A stretch of DNA of 64,000 nt, taken from contig NZ_CAADHO010000001.1 in NCBI RefSeq assembly GCF_900699765.1, positions 124,001-188,000 on the forward strand, in the 5' to 3' direction. Below are positions 47,227 to 55,807 of the stretch, one piece after another. Numbering within the stretch: the stretch's first letter is position 1; every line of letters starts with the position of its first letter. Both the position numbers and the translations under genes were made by a program. The notes under the pieces were generated by a model. It saw only the letters and a list, made by a program, of their open reading frames with translations. It ran no database searches and was not told where the DNA came from. The DNA is from Desulfoluna butyratoxydans (lineage in GTDB: Bacteria; Desulfobacterota; Desulfobacteria; Desulfobacterales; Desulfolunaceae).

Positions 47227-49875
47227 TCACACCTTTTTCCCCCAGATATAGATTCCGTTCAGGGTTTTTTGGTCTGTGACGTACCGGCCTTTTCCCCAGC
47301 TGAAGTCGAGCTTGATTTTGATGCTGATGCCGCACGGGGTGGTCTTGGTGCCTTTGAGTTCGGCCCTGAGCCACTTTCGCCCTTTGTAGCTGTCCGTGGT
47401 GGGCTTTTTGGCAACGGTGACCTCAAACCCGTTGTCTTTGAGAACCTTTAACCAGTCGTTGTAGGATTTGTCGTGGTCAAACCCCATGGCCACAAGACTC
47501 TCGTGGAGCATGTCGCCTTTGCTGAAGGGCAGGTAATCCACCATGCCGGAGTCTTTGTCGTACCAGAAGTCGATGCCGTCCACGGTGTAGTATAGGTAGG
47601 GCTTGCCCGTATCGTCGTCGATGCTTTTGCACTGCACACCCGCGGCCCGTAAGTCCCTTACCGTGCTGACGCCCAGGGTGATGCCGTTCATGGGAAAGAG
47701 GCAATCGTCCGTGTTTTTCTCCAGGATGAGGTCAAGCCTGGTGTCGCCCTTGCCATCCAGGGTAACGGATCGTGAGGCGACCCGATAGGTTTCGGCACTG
47801 GCCACCACCGTGTAGCGCCCCGGGGCAAGGCGCATGCCCGGCGAATAGGACGCGTTGGTCCCCTTGATCCGAATGGTGGCATCCTTGGGCGTGGTAGACA
47901 CGTAAAGACGTGGCATGGCAACCAGGTCAATGGAGAGGTTTTCGGATTCACCCGCTTTAAGGGTCACCTTGCGCTCCACGGGCATGTGGTTCTCGGCGGT
48001 CACCAGCACCTTGTAGGCACCGGCTTTCAGCCGCACCCCTGGGCTGTAGGTTTCTTTGATCCCCTTCAGGATGACCCGGGCGCCTTCGGGTCGGGTCGTC
48101 ACGGTGAGGCTTGCGTAAGGCTCCAGGCGCAGGCTCACCCGCATCTCGCCGCCGCCTTCGGTGATCATCACCGATGAGGCCTCGGGGATATACCCCTCAT
48201 GTGTCGCGCTGATGTCGTAGGTGCCCGGCGTCAGCCGGATGCCCGAAAAAAAGGCGGGACGGATGTTGGTAATCTTTACCTCTGCACCCTGGGGCTCGGT
48301 CTCCACAAAGAGGCGGCACCCGTCCAGCAGGGCGTCGGTGTCGTAGGCCACGATGCCTTCGGCCCTCTCCGGGTACTTGCCGATGAGCTCGTTCCAGGCC
48401 GCGGCCTGAAGGCTTCTCCCCTCTTCGGTGGCCACCAGCCCCTTGTAGGTGGCGATGTCCTCTTCCAGGCGCTTTCTGGCCCAGACCTCTTTTTCCTCAA
48501 TGAGGGCGGTCATGGCTTCTGCCTTGGCCCGTTTCTCCTTGATCAGGCCCAGCATGGCCTTGGTGCTGTCTCCTTCAAGGGGTTGGCCGGAATCCATGCG
48601 GGCTTTCATGTCGCTCACGGCGGTTGAAAGACTGGAAATCTCCTCACGGCAGGCGGCAATCTTCACGTCTTGCTGCTCAGGAAAGGAGAGGGTTGCCATG
48701 TCCACCGCCCCCTGGGAGCTTTTTTTCTCCGCAACGGGATCCGACGGATCCCCCCCATCGCCCATGAGGGCAATGCCACCGACGGCAAGGACCATCACAA
48801 TCAAAGCGGCTGCCACGAGGCCCAGGGTTTTCTTGCCTTTGGGTTCCTGTGACCCTGCGTCACGTGGGAGCTTCGATGCGGATGCAGGAGAGACCGTCTT
48901 GCCCTCAAGGGCTGCCAGCACCTCTTCAAAGCTCCGGTATCGAGCCGAGTACTCCTTTTCCAGGCACCGCAGGACAAGGGCATTCATGGACGTACTGCCC
49001 CCTTTCAGGGGTGGCACGGCTTCGTTGAGGATCTGATGCTCGATGGCGCCTTTATGAAAGGGCGGATGGCCGGAGAGAAGTTCGTAGAGCAGGGCCCCGA
49101 AGCTGTAGATATCGGACTCGCGCCCCACGTCCCGCCCCCTCACCTGTTCCGGTGCCATGTAGAGAAGGGTCCCGGACGAGCTGGAGTTGGCGATGCGGCT
49201 CATGGAGCTCTTGACGGTTTCGGAGATACCGAAATCCGTAACCTTGGGGGTGCCATCCGTGGTGATGAGGATATTCTGGGGTTTGATGTCCTTGTGGATC
49301 ACCCCCTTTTCGTGGGCGTAGGAAAGGCCCCGGGCAATGCCCTCGGCAACCTTTGCCACCTCGGCTTCCGGGAGCGTTTTGTCCGGGGCATCCATCTTCA
49401 CCTCGGTGAGGCTCTTGCCGTCCACGAACTCCATGTCGATGTAGGTAACGGCCCCCCGGTCCTGGAACTCAAAAATGCGCACAATGTTGGGGTGGTTGAG
49501 CTTGGCCATGGTCACGGCTTCCTTGCGGATGCTCTCCATGGCCTCAATGTCCGAAGCCACGGCCTCGGGCAGCACCTTCAGGGCCTTGTCGCACTCCATC
49601 TTCCGGTCATGGACCCGGTACACCGCCCCAAAGCCCCCCTGGCCGAGCTTTGCCCTGACTTCATAGCGATCATCGATGACGTGCCCTTCGGGCAGCTGCT
49701 CCAGGTTCACCACGCCGTAGGCAGGGGCCCCTTTCACCACCGTCTTGTACGGATCCACCGCTCCGGTTCCGCTGCCGTCTCCCCCTGCCGCCGTGGAGCC
49801 CACCGGCGTGCCACAATGGATGCAAAACTTTCCCCCAGCATCCAACTCCTTGCCACACGAAGCACAAAACGCCAT
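47227..49875 (-). CDS. membrane Ser/Thr protein kinase with zinc ribbon and PEGA repeats
   Basis: An 882-residue Hanks-type kinase. Zinc ribbon C-x2-C ... C-x2-C at 4-21; kinase domain about 70-325 with GQGGFG (79-83), Lys100, HKD (194-196, Lys replacing Arg), Asn201, DFG (214-216) and APE (241-243). One transmembrane helix is at about 351-371, then a periplasmic part with coiled coil, three PEGA repeats (starting RLFVETEPQGAEV, SLTVTTRPEGARV, RLYVSTTPKDATI) and a C-terminal ~170-residue domain I do not recognise. ATG 49875 has GGAGG 4 bases upstream. The neighbours are a phosphatase and FHA proteins. Confidence 0.9.
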   Translation of the reverse strand: MAFCASCGKELDAGGKFCIHCGTPVGSTAAGGDGSGTGAVDPYKTVVKGAPAYGVVNLEQLPEGHVIDDRYEVRAKLGQGGFGAVYRVHDRKMECDKALKVLPEAVASDIEAMESIRKEAVTMAKLNHPNIVRIFEFQDRGAVTYIDMEFVDGKSLTEVKMDAPDKTLPEAEVAKVAEGIARGLSYAHEKGVIHKDIKPQNILITTDGTPKVTDFGISETVKSSMSRIANSSSSGTLLYMAPEQVRGRDVGRESDIYSFGALLYELLSGHPPFHKGAIEHQILNEAVPPLKGGSTSMNALVLRCLEKEYSARYRSFEEVLAALEGKTVSPASASKLPRDAGSQEPKGKKTLGLVAAALIVMVLAVGGIALMGDGGDPSDPVAEKKSSQGAVDMATLSFPEQQDVKIAACREEISSLSTAVSDMKARMDSGQPLEGDSTKAMLGLIKEKRAKAEAMTALIEEKEVWARKRLEEDIATYKGLVATEEGRSLQAAAWNELIGKYPERAEGIVAYDTDALLDGCRLFVETEPQGAEVKITNIRPAFFSGIRLTPGTYDISATHEGYIPEASSVMITEGGGEMRVSLRLEPYASLTVTTRPEGARVILKGIKETYSPGVRLKAGAYKVLVTAENHMPVERKVTLKAGESENLSIDLVAMPRLYVSTTPKDATIRIKGTNASYSPGMRLAPGRYTVVASAETYRVASRSVTLDGKGDTRLDLILEKNTDDCLFPMNGITLGVSTVRDLRAAGVQCKSIDDDTGKPYLYYTVDGIDFWYDKDSGMVDYLPFSKGDMLHESLVAMGFDHDKSYNDWLKVLKDNGFEVTVAKKPTTDSYKGRKWLRAELKGTKTTPCGISIKIKLDFSWGKGRYVTDQKTLNGIYIWGKKV

Positions 49876-49924
49876 CACCCCTCCAGTATCCCATATAAAG
49901 TTGACGCATCACTAGTACAAAAGA

Positions 49925-49967
49925 GCCTCCGGCGGCCCTGCCGGGGGCCAAACTTTTGAAAAGTTTG
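49925..49967 (-). repeat. family B palindromic repeat, copy 1
   Basis: CCTCCGGC/GCCGGGGG hairpin next to a perfect CAAACTTTT-G-AAAAGTTTG palindrome (49949-49967). It lies 50 bp upstream of the kinase start and has a partner at 51154-51199, upstream of the next gene of the same cluster. Confidence 0.65.
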
Positions 49968-50027
49968 ACAAACAGGTCTTGATAGCTTTGGCATGAATTC
50001 CAGCTATTTTGACTGTTCTAATTTTTC

Positions 50028-50082
50028 TGCTCACTCTCTTCGTTTTCTGCCCCTGCGGGGCAGAAAACGAAGAGAGTGAGCA
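50028..50082. repeat. 55-bp near-perfect hairpin (26-bp arms, TGC loop)
   Basis: The arms 50028-50053 and 50057-50082 are exact reverse complements around TGC. Downstream (50103-50120) lies another palindrome, GCTTTTTT-TC-AAAAAAGC, followed by GCCGGAGGC at about 50126. The intergenic space between the FHA and kinase genes is thus almost entirely palindromic; it could terminate or separate the two transcripts. Confidence 0.75.
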
Positions 50083-50190
50083 ACCGGAAAATTTTTTGCG
50101 GAGCTTTTTTTCAAAAAAGCGACCCGCCGGAGGCAGCTTTTGGTACCAACGAGCCATAGAAGGTAAACTGTTTAGCCCCGGCACGATGCC

Positions 50191-51135
50191 CTATCCACCC
50201 GCTGTGATCACCCAGTTCACCGGCCAGTTCCCCCGATTTTTTTTGAGCAGCACCCCGTTTATCCCCCGCTTTTCGTCGGTGTAATGGTAGCAGCCGTCGG
50301 CCACCTCGACCTTGTAATGATCGTAGGCAGGGTCCGGGGCAAGGGTCAGGAGTCCGTCGAGTTTTCGGATATAAAGGACCTGGTCCCCCTCAAAGAGGAT
50401 GGTGTACTGATTCCGAAGGGACTCAAAGCAAGCCGGGTCGCCGTTTTTTAGGCACTCCTCCTCGTCCAGGATGGCTGTGAGGCGAAAGGCAAAAAGGCCC
50501 GGGCCTTTTTCCAGGGTAAAGGTAAAACTCCCCGCGATGTTGAACTCCCGGACGTCATAGAGAGGCACCGTCCCGATGCGCTCCGGGCTGCGGTTGATGT
50601 AGGTGCCGTTGGAGCTGGAAAGGTCCGCAAGGGAGCCCTTTGGTCCATCGATGCGCACGTGACGGGACGAGACCCAGGCACAGGTGATGGGAATATCGTT
50701 GTCCGGCGCCCGTCCGATGGTGACGCCTTTTCCCGGCCTGAAACGGTAGGTGAGCCCTGTCATCTTTTCCGTGAGCACCAACCCGCCACTGTAGCCCAGC
50801 TCCCGTGCCACGGCCCCCTTCATGGCAAACCACTCGTCCATGGAGCCACCGCAGGACGAGCAGATCTTCGCATTGGTTCCGGCCTGCTGCCCGCACCAGG
50901 GACAAAAAAACAAAGAACCCGCCTCTTTTTTGTAAAGATCGCCCCCGCACCAGCCGCAAAACGCCGACTCTTTTGCCCCTGGCTTGCCGCAGCCGCAGCA
51001 ATACACCGGGTTCTCGCAGGCTGGCTCGGCAAAGCTTCCCACGATGGTCTTCACAGGTGCCTGGGCCCCGCAGGCCGTGCAATAGAGGTGAAGCGCCTCG
51101 ACCTTTTCACCGCAGGTCTCACAAAATTGACTCAT
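50191..51135 (-). CDS. zinc-ribbon FHA domain protein
   Basis: A 314-residue soluble protein. Three zinc ribbons in a row (C5/C8 with C19/C22; C46-C49 with C60/C63; C78/C81 with C92/C95) are followed by an FHA domain at about 137-195 with GR (141-142), SSRH (156-159) and SNGT (175-178), the residues that bind phosphothreonine. A C-terminal region of about 110 residues is unassigned. It is a likely reader of the cluster's kinase activity. ATG 51135 has GAGGGA upstream; the longer frame runs into repeat sequence. Confidence 0.85.
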   Translation of the reverse strand: MSQFCETCGEKVEALHLYCTACGAQAPVKTIVGSFAEPACENPVYCCGCGKPGAKESAFCGWCGGDLYKKEAGSLFFCPWCGQQAGTNAKICSSCGGSMDEWFAMKGAVARELGYSGGLVLTEKMTGLTYRFRPGKGVTIGRAPDNDIPITCAWVSSRHVRIDGPKGSLADLSSSNGTYINRSPERIGTVPLYDVREFNIAGSFTFTLEKGPGLFAFRLTAILDEEECLKNGDPACFESLRNQYTILFEGDQVLYIRKLDGLLTLAPDPAYDHYKVEVADGCYHYTDEKRGINGVLLKKNRGNWPVNWVITAGG

Positions 51136-51153
51136 GATATCCCTCATGGAAAA

Positions 51154-51199
51154 GCCCCCCGGCGGTCCTGCCGGGGGCAAAACTTTTGAAAAATTTGAC
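51154..51199 (-). repeat. family B palindromic repeat, copy 2
   Basis: GCCCCC...GCCGGGGGC hairpin (51154-51178) followed by AAAACTTTTGAAAAATTTGAC, an imperfect version of the CAAACTTTT palindrome of copy 1. It lies just upstream of the FHA gene start. Confidence 0.6.
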
Positions 51200-51232
51200 A
51201 ATCAGATGGGGGGTGGTTTTATAAACCTCTTC

Positions 51233-51300
51233 GCGGATGTTCATCCCCGAGAAACAAAGGGGAAAGCATCCGCAACCTGGGGCCCTGGCCGCCGGAGGCC
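51233..51300 (+). repeat. family A multi-hairpin repeat, copy 4
   Basis: GCGGATG (51233-51239) pairs with CATCCGC (51267-51273); inner CCCC/GGGG closes GAGAAACAAA. GCAACCTGGGG and a degenerate second part end in GCCGCCGGAGGCC. It sits between the LPP20-like gene stop and the FHA gene promoter side. Confidence 0.7.
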
Positions 51301-51315
51301 TGGGTTTTCCACCTG

Positions 51316-52812
51316 CTATTGAATCCCTTTCATCATCGTTCCCGCAGCCTTGACAATGGGCTCACGGCTTTTGCCGAAGGCATCCCACACGGCGCTTTCG
51401 GCTGTCACGCCAAACCCCTCCTGTGAAGGGAGCGTCTCTTTCCGGGTGAGGCTCTTGGCGGGAAGGGTGTAAAGCGAAAGGCCTGCACCGCACCTTGCAG
51501 CGTGCATGTTGGCGTAGCTTCCCACGGTGCCCCCGCCGCTGGGGTCCACCTCCACGGTCAGGAGGTAATCGGCGTTGAGGGCGTCCCCGTTAACGGAAGC
51601 GGGCGTCAGGCCCTGGTCCACGGGAACAACGGTGAGTTTGCGGTTCAGGAGCAGGGACGTCACGGCATCGGTGAGGCCGCTCACGTTCAGCCCTTTGTCC
51701 GCGTGTTTGCAACGCACCAAAAGGGCCACGGCCCGTTTCCGGGTGAGGTCCACCTTCAGGGGGCGCATGGGGGACAGGTCGTAGGCTGAAAAATCGCCCA
51801 GGGCGGAAAAGTCGGGGGTCACTTTGAGGACTGCGGTTTTCAGGCTGGGATCCACACTGCCCACGGCCAGTTCGGCCTGGCCGTAGACCCCGGTGACGCC
51901 GGGGGTCACCTGCCCTTGCCCCTCGGCAAAGGAGACGGCCAGGGGCAGGTTGGTCACGGGCTGCCCGGAGCCTGTGGCCCCTAAATACCGCGCCATGATC
52001 CGGGGCTGTTTTTCCAGGCGGCCTTCGGGGTCATAGAGAAAGGTGTCGTTAAGCAGACTCAGCTGGATACGGCCGGTGATGCCTGCCACCCGGAAGGCCA
52101 CGTGGTTGGACAGCTCGTCTCGCAGCCCGTCCCCGTCGATCTCGGCATAGACCGGCACCCGCCCGAAAAAAGCCTTCTGCATGGATCCGGCTTCCAGGAA
52201 CTGCTTGAGGGCCCGCACGTGCTCCCCGTTTTTCAGGGCCTTTTCCGCCTGCCTCACCGCCTCCACCACCATCTCTTTTTTCTGGTTCAGGTCCTCTTTA
52301 ACCTGCACCTCGTAGGCTTCCTTGGGGATAAACACCAGCACGGTGACGGTGCCGGTTTTGGGGTAATCGATGAAAAAGTCGCTCTCCCGGACATTGGTGA
52401 GGACCTGGCTGGTATAGGTCTCCAGGCGCTGGGTGATCTCCTGCTGCACCGCAGCCGAGGCCCCAACCCCGCGTTTTTCGGTGATGAGCTGAAAATCAGA
52501 CTCCACCTTCACGCGGATCTGCCTAGCCAGCTCCTCTCTGGCGCGGTCTTTCGCTTCAAGCTTTCCCTTGCCCAGGTCCGCCCCGATGTTGGCCGTGCCC
52601 TCACCGATATAAAGGGACGGGTCCTTTCTCTTTTCCGCGATGAAGGCCCTGGCTTCGGCCCGCATGGCCTTGAGCCGGATGCGTTCCGCCGCGGCTTCGG
52701 CTGGGGGAACGTTATCCACCGCCCCCTTCTCCGGTGCCGGCTTTGCCCCGAGGCAACCCGCCAGAAGAAGCGCCATCATCACCATTGCCGTCATCCTGAA
52801 TCCGGTCTTCAT
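51316..52812 (-). CDS. LPP20-like lipoprotein
   Basis: A 498-residue predicted lipoprotein. The signal peptide ends in the lipobox LLAGC (Cys about 20). A conserved segment AKDRAREELARQIRVKVES (about 87-105) is typical of LPP20-type domains, followed by an extended C-terminal part of beta-rich sequence with repeats of unknown fold. It is probably outer-membrane or periplasmic. Its start overlaps the stop of the preceding transmembrane FHA gene (ATGA), indicating translational coupling. Confidence 0.78.
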   Translation of the reverse strand: MKTGFRMTAMVMMALLLAGCLGAKPAPEKGAVDNVPPAEAAAERIRLKAMRAEARAFIAEKRKDPSLYIGEGTANIGADLGKGKLEAKDRAREELARQIRVKVESDFQLITEKRGVGASAAVQQEITQRLETYTSQVLTNVRESDFFIDYPKTGTVTVLVFIPKEAYEVQVKEDLNQKKEMVVEAVRQAEKALKNGEHVRALKQFLEAGSMQKAFFGRVPVYAEIDGDGLRDELSNHVAFRVAGITGRIQLSLLNDTFLYDPEGRLEKQPRIMARYLGATGSGQPVTNLPLAVSFAEGQGQVTPGVTGVYGQAELAVGSVDPSLKTAVLKVTPDFSALGDFSAYDLSPMRPLKVDLTRKRAVALLVRCKHADKGLNVSGLTDAVTSLLLNRKLTVVPVDQGLTPASVNGDALNADYLLTVEVDPSGGGTVGSYANMHAARCGAGLSLYTLPAKSLTRKETLPSQEGFGVTAESAVWDAFGKSREPIVKAAGTMMKGIQ

Positions 52813-54602
52813 GCCGTCACCTCCTTAATCTCCAGGGTGTCCTCCACCCGGTACACGCTTTGTTCTGCGGGGAACACAAGGGAGGTCGGGGTGGCCACCC
52901 ACACAGTCTCCCCTGATCGCCAGACCGTCACGCGGCCTTCCTTGCACCCTGCGCCGCTATCTGAAAACGAAAGGGCCAGCTTGCTCCGCACCACGCAGAG
53001 GAAAGAATCATCTCCCTGGAGCAGGGCACCGGTGACACCCTCCCCGTTTGCCTGAACGCACGACACATCAAAATTGATCACCCGGGAGAGTGTCAGCAGG
53101 TCTCCCTCGCTCAGGGTGGCCCCGCCTTCAATGGCATCGCCGTTGAGGTAGGTGCCCCCGGCGCTGCCCAGGTCCGAGGCCGTAAGCGTCCCCGTGTCCA
53201 GGGCCAGGGAAAGGTGCTGCCTGCTGACCCTGCGGTCGGAAAGCACCACGTCAGGAACAGCCACTTCGTCCCCGCGCCCCAGGGTCAACCGGTCCCCGGC
53301 CACCACCGTTACCTCGGCCCCCTGACCGGTTTTTAAGGTAAAATGCCGCCCGCGAGGTGACGCCAGCGCCCCTTTCATGGAGACGGCTTCGGGATACTCG
53401 GGGTAGACCGCCAGAAAATGTTCCAAAAGAGAGCGCCCTCTGTCCAGGTCCCCTTGCCGGAAAGCTTCCCGAACCTCGACAAAACGGCCCTCGGCAGCTG
53501 CCGCCCGCTCCTGTTCAGCGGCCTCGTCCATGGCCAGGAGCCGGTCAAAGGAGTTTTTCAGGTCCGCATGGTAGGGAAGCAGGCCTGCGATGTCGCGCTT
53601 TTCATCGGGCAGAAGGTACCTGCCGTTCTCCAAGGGCGCGTCAGAGGCCAGGCGCTGGGCCAGCTTTTTGGCCTCCACCCAGGCGAGCTGCGCTTTTTTG
53701 GGATCCCCGCCCGTAAAGTCCACCAGCCTCTCCCTGAAGGCCTTGACGTCCGTGTCTTTGGAGAACACGGACAGGTACTCGTCGGCAAGGTCCAGGGCAG
53801 CCACGTAATGACCGTTTCGGATCAGCTCTTCCCGTTTTTCAATCTCGTCGATGAGGTATGCGTGATAGGCCGCCTTTTTCTTTTTTGCCCCGCGGGCATA
53901 CAGCCCCCAGCCCAGAAGGTAGATCAGGAACGCCACCCCCAGGCCCCCCAGGAAGGTAAGCTGCCGTGCGGCCCGCGCCTTTTCCTCTGCCAGACCGGCA
54001 AGGGCCGCGTCCCTTTGAGACGTCAGGGCATTCAAGGTGTCCGGCGCCATAAAGGAGACCGACACATCAAAAAGCTTGCTCTGGAGCTTTTCATCGTTGA
54101 CCGTCACCACCACCCGCCGGTCGTTGCCGCCTCCTGTGAGCACCTGGACCGAGCAGAGGGCCGAATACCGGATTTTCATGGCCGCGTCTTTCTGGCTCCG
54201 TACGTGGGCGATCATCTCCCGGCCGGTCCCCATGGCACCCCAGAGTTTGAAGCGTTCGTCCCAGCGCTTGATCATGGCCTCTTTTACGCCGTCATCCACG
54301 CAGAGCTGCCACCCGGCGTGGCTCCCCAAGGCCATGCGTACATCCATGAGAAGATGGGGCAGCCCCTGGGAATCCCCTGTCACGGCGACAGGCGGAATGA
54401 GAAAATCCCGGCACTCCCTGCCCTCGGCCATGGCCCGGACCCTCTCCGGGAGAAGTTCCTCCATGGATTTACGATAGGAGGTGTGATCCGGAATCGGGGC
54501 CACCTCTTTGCTCGTCAGAAAATGGTACCGCACCGGCTGCACAGACACGGCTGCCATGGCGGAAAGAAACAAAAGAGCGACTGCCCATCGAACGATTTTC
54601 AT
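52809..54602 (-). CDS. transmembrane FHA domain protein
   Basis: A 597-residue protein with a signal-anchor helix at about 4-21, a periplasmic region of ~190 residues, a second helix at about 215-236 followed by ARGAKKKK, and a cytoplasmic part with helical repeats (about 250-410) and a C-terminal FHA domain (about 438-505; GR 442-443, SRQH 460-463, GGTYLNG 482-488). This topology couples a periplasmic sensor to a phosphothreonine reader. ATG 54602 has GGAG at 6 bases. It overlaps the lipoprotein gene by 4 bp. Confidence 0.83.
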   Translation of the reverse strand: MKIVRWAVALLFLSAMAAVSVQPVRYHFLTSKEVAPIPDHTSYRKSMEELLPERVRAMAEGRECRDFLIPPVAVTGDSQGLPHLLMDVRMALGSHAGWQLCVDDGVKEAMIKRWDERFKLWGAMGTGREMIAHVRSQKDAAMKIRYSALCSVQVLTGGGNDRRVVVTVNDEKLQSKLFDVSVSFMAPDTLNALTSQRDAALAGLAEEKARAARQLTFLGGLGVAFLIYLLGWGLYARGAKKKKAAYHAYLIDEIEKREELIRNGHYVAALDLADEYLSVFSKDTDVKAFRERLVDFTGGDPKKAQLAWVEAKKLAQRLASDAPLENGRYLLPDEKRDIAGLLPYHADLKNSFDRLLAMDEAAEQERAAAAEGRFVEVREAFRQGDLDRGRSLLEHFLAVYPEYPEAVSMKGALASPRGRHFTLKTGQGAEVTVVAGDRLTLGRGDEVAVPDVVLSDRRVSRQHLSLALDTGTLTASDLGSAGGTYLNGDAIEGGATLSEGDLLTLSRVINFDVSCVQANGEGVTGALLQGDDSFLCVVRSKLALSFSDSGAGCKEGRVTVWRSGETVWVATPTSLVFPAEQSVYRVEDTLEIKEVTA

Positions 54603-54743
54603 GCCCCACTCCACATCATCGTAAAATTAAGGATCACACCCCAAGCATGAGTTCTTCATAAACCTGGCACGCTAACCAGACATTTTTTTTAACTTAAGGA
54701 ACATAAATAAAGCGAATTTTCATTGCCGCGTCAACACCGGGGA

Positions 54744-55502
54744 TTAACGTATCTCGCCGTTTTTGATCATCAGAACGTCGGCCCTGGCCCCTGAATTCTC
54801 GGGCAGGGTCACCACCCGATCCAGCTTGCCGTTGGCGTAAACGCTCACACGGGCCCCGCCCAGCGAGGCTTCACCGGAATAATTGTGGACAAAAAGACGG
54901 TAGGAGGCGCCTTTGTCGATGCGGTCCAGGGTGAGGGTCTCGGGGCCGAGGCCATCCATGTCGTCCCGGTCGAGGCGGGCAAGGTCCGGGACGGAGCGCA
55001 TGTGCCTGTAGGAGATATGGAGGCTGGTGTCTTTGAGAAGGTGAAGGTCGAGGTCTTTGGGTGTTTCATCCCACTGGAGAACAAAACGGACGCTCGAAAG
55101 GGGAATCTTTCTGGAGACCAGAAACCGCCGGTGGCGAAGGGTGCCGGCTTCCACGGGAAGGGAGGCCTGAAAAGGGATGTAGCCCTCCCTGGTGAGGGAA
55201 ACGCCGATGGTCCGTTCGTCCATGGCCTCCACCACCTCTTCCGGCATGACGATGTAGCCCTTGGGCCCGGTGCGGAGGGTTCGCTCCCCGTCGGGAAAGG
55301 AGAGCACCACCTCGGCCCCTGAAAGGGGAAGGCAGCTTACGGCGTCTTTGAAGGAGAGGACCACGGCCCCTTCGATTTCGGAGAAACCCTCCACCTCATG
55401 GCGTTCACGGTCATCCCAGCAGGAGCATTCAGCGGCAAAGGAAATCGCCGCAGTCATACATAATGAACACAGAAATACCATCCAGCCCATTGTCCGACTC
55501 AT
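54744..55502 (-). CDS. secreted YfaP/DUF2135-like protein
   Basis: A 252-residue exported protein (signal peptide about 1-23). The C-terminal half contains LQWDETPKDLDLHLL and LFVHNYSGEASLGGARVSVY, typical of the YfaP/DUF2135 domain, a beta-rich module of unknown role. Two Cys near the mature N-terminus (AECSC). It is the first gene of the minus-strand cluster, 142 bp before the transmembrane FHA gene. A GGGGG stretch precedes ATG 55502. Confidence 0.72.
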   Translation of the reverse strand: MSRTMGWMVFLCSLCMTAAISFAAECSCWDDRERHEVEGFSEIEGAVVLSFKDAVSCLPLSGAEVVLSFPDGERTLRTGPKGYIVMPEEVVEAMDERTIGVSLTREGYIPFQASLPVEAGTLRHRRFLVSRKIPLSSVRFVLQWDETPKDLDLHLLKDTSLHISYRHMRSVPDLARLDRDDMDGLGPETLTLDRIDKGASYRLFVHNYSGEASLGGARVSVYANGKLDRVVTLPENSGARADVLMIKNGEIR

Positions 55503-55807
55503 TGTCCCCCCTTCATTTTAGAGTATCAGCGTGCGCCCACGGCGCATCCGAAAACCAAAACCAACCCACCCATTCCCCATACACCACAATGGGTCCCATT
55601 TACAGTGATTCCTGTCACATCTCGCCCGGGTCGCCCCCTGCCAGGGAACACCCGGCTTTTTTTTCTCAGGCCGCCCCTTGGGCCGTGGCTGCTTTCCCAC
55701 CTTTTTCAACCAGTTTGACCCGGCTGCTCAGCCTGTATTCATTCGCCTGTCCCCAGGGCTTATATTGGTATTGAGGAACCCACAAAATAGGTGTATATTG
55801 CCTTCCC
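55503..55807. other. divergent intergenic region
   Basis: 305 bp between the signalling cluster and the RNA methyltransferase genes. It probably holds both promoters. No gene or long palindrome was seen. Confidence 0.5.

Noticed and set aside
49925..51300. CRISPR-like array suggested by recurring palindromes
   Set aside because: The repeats are few, unequally spaced, not separated by uniform spacers and no cas genes are near.
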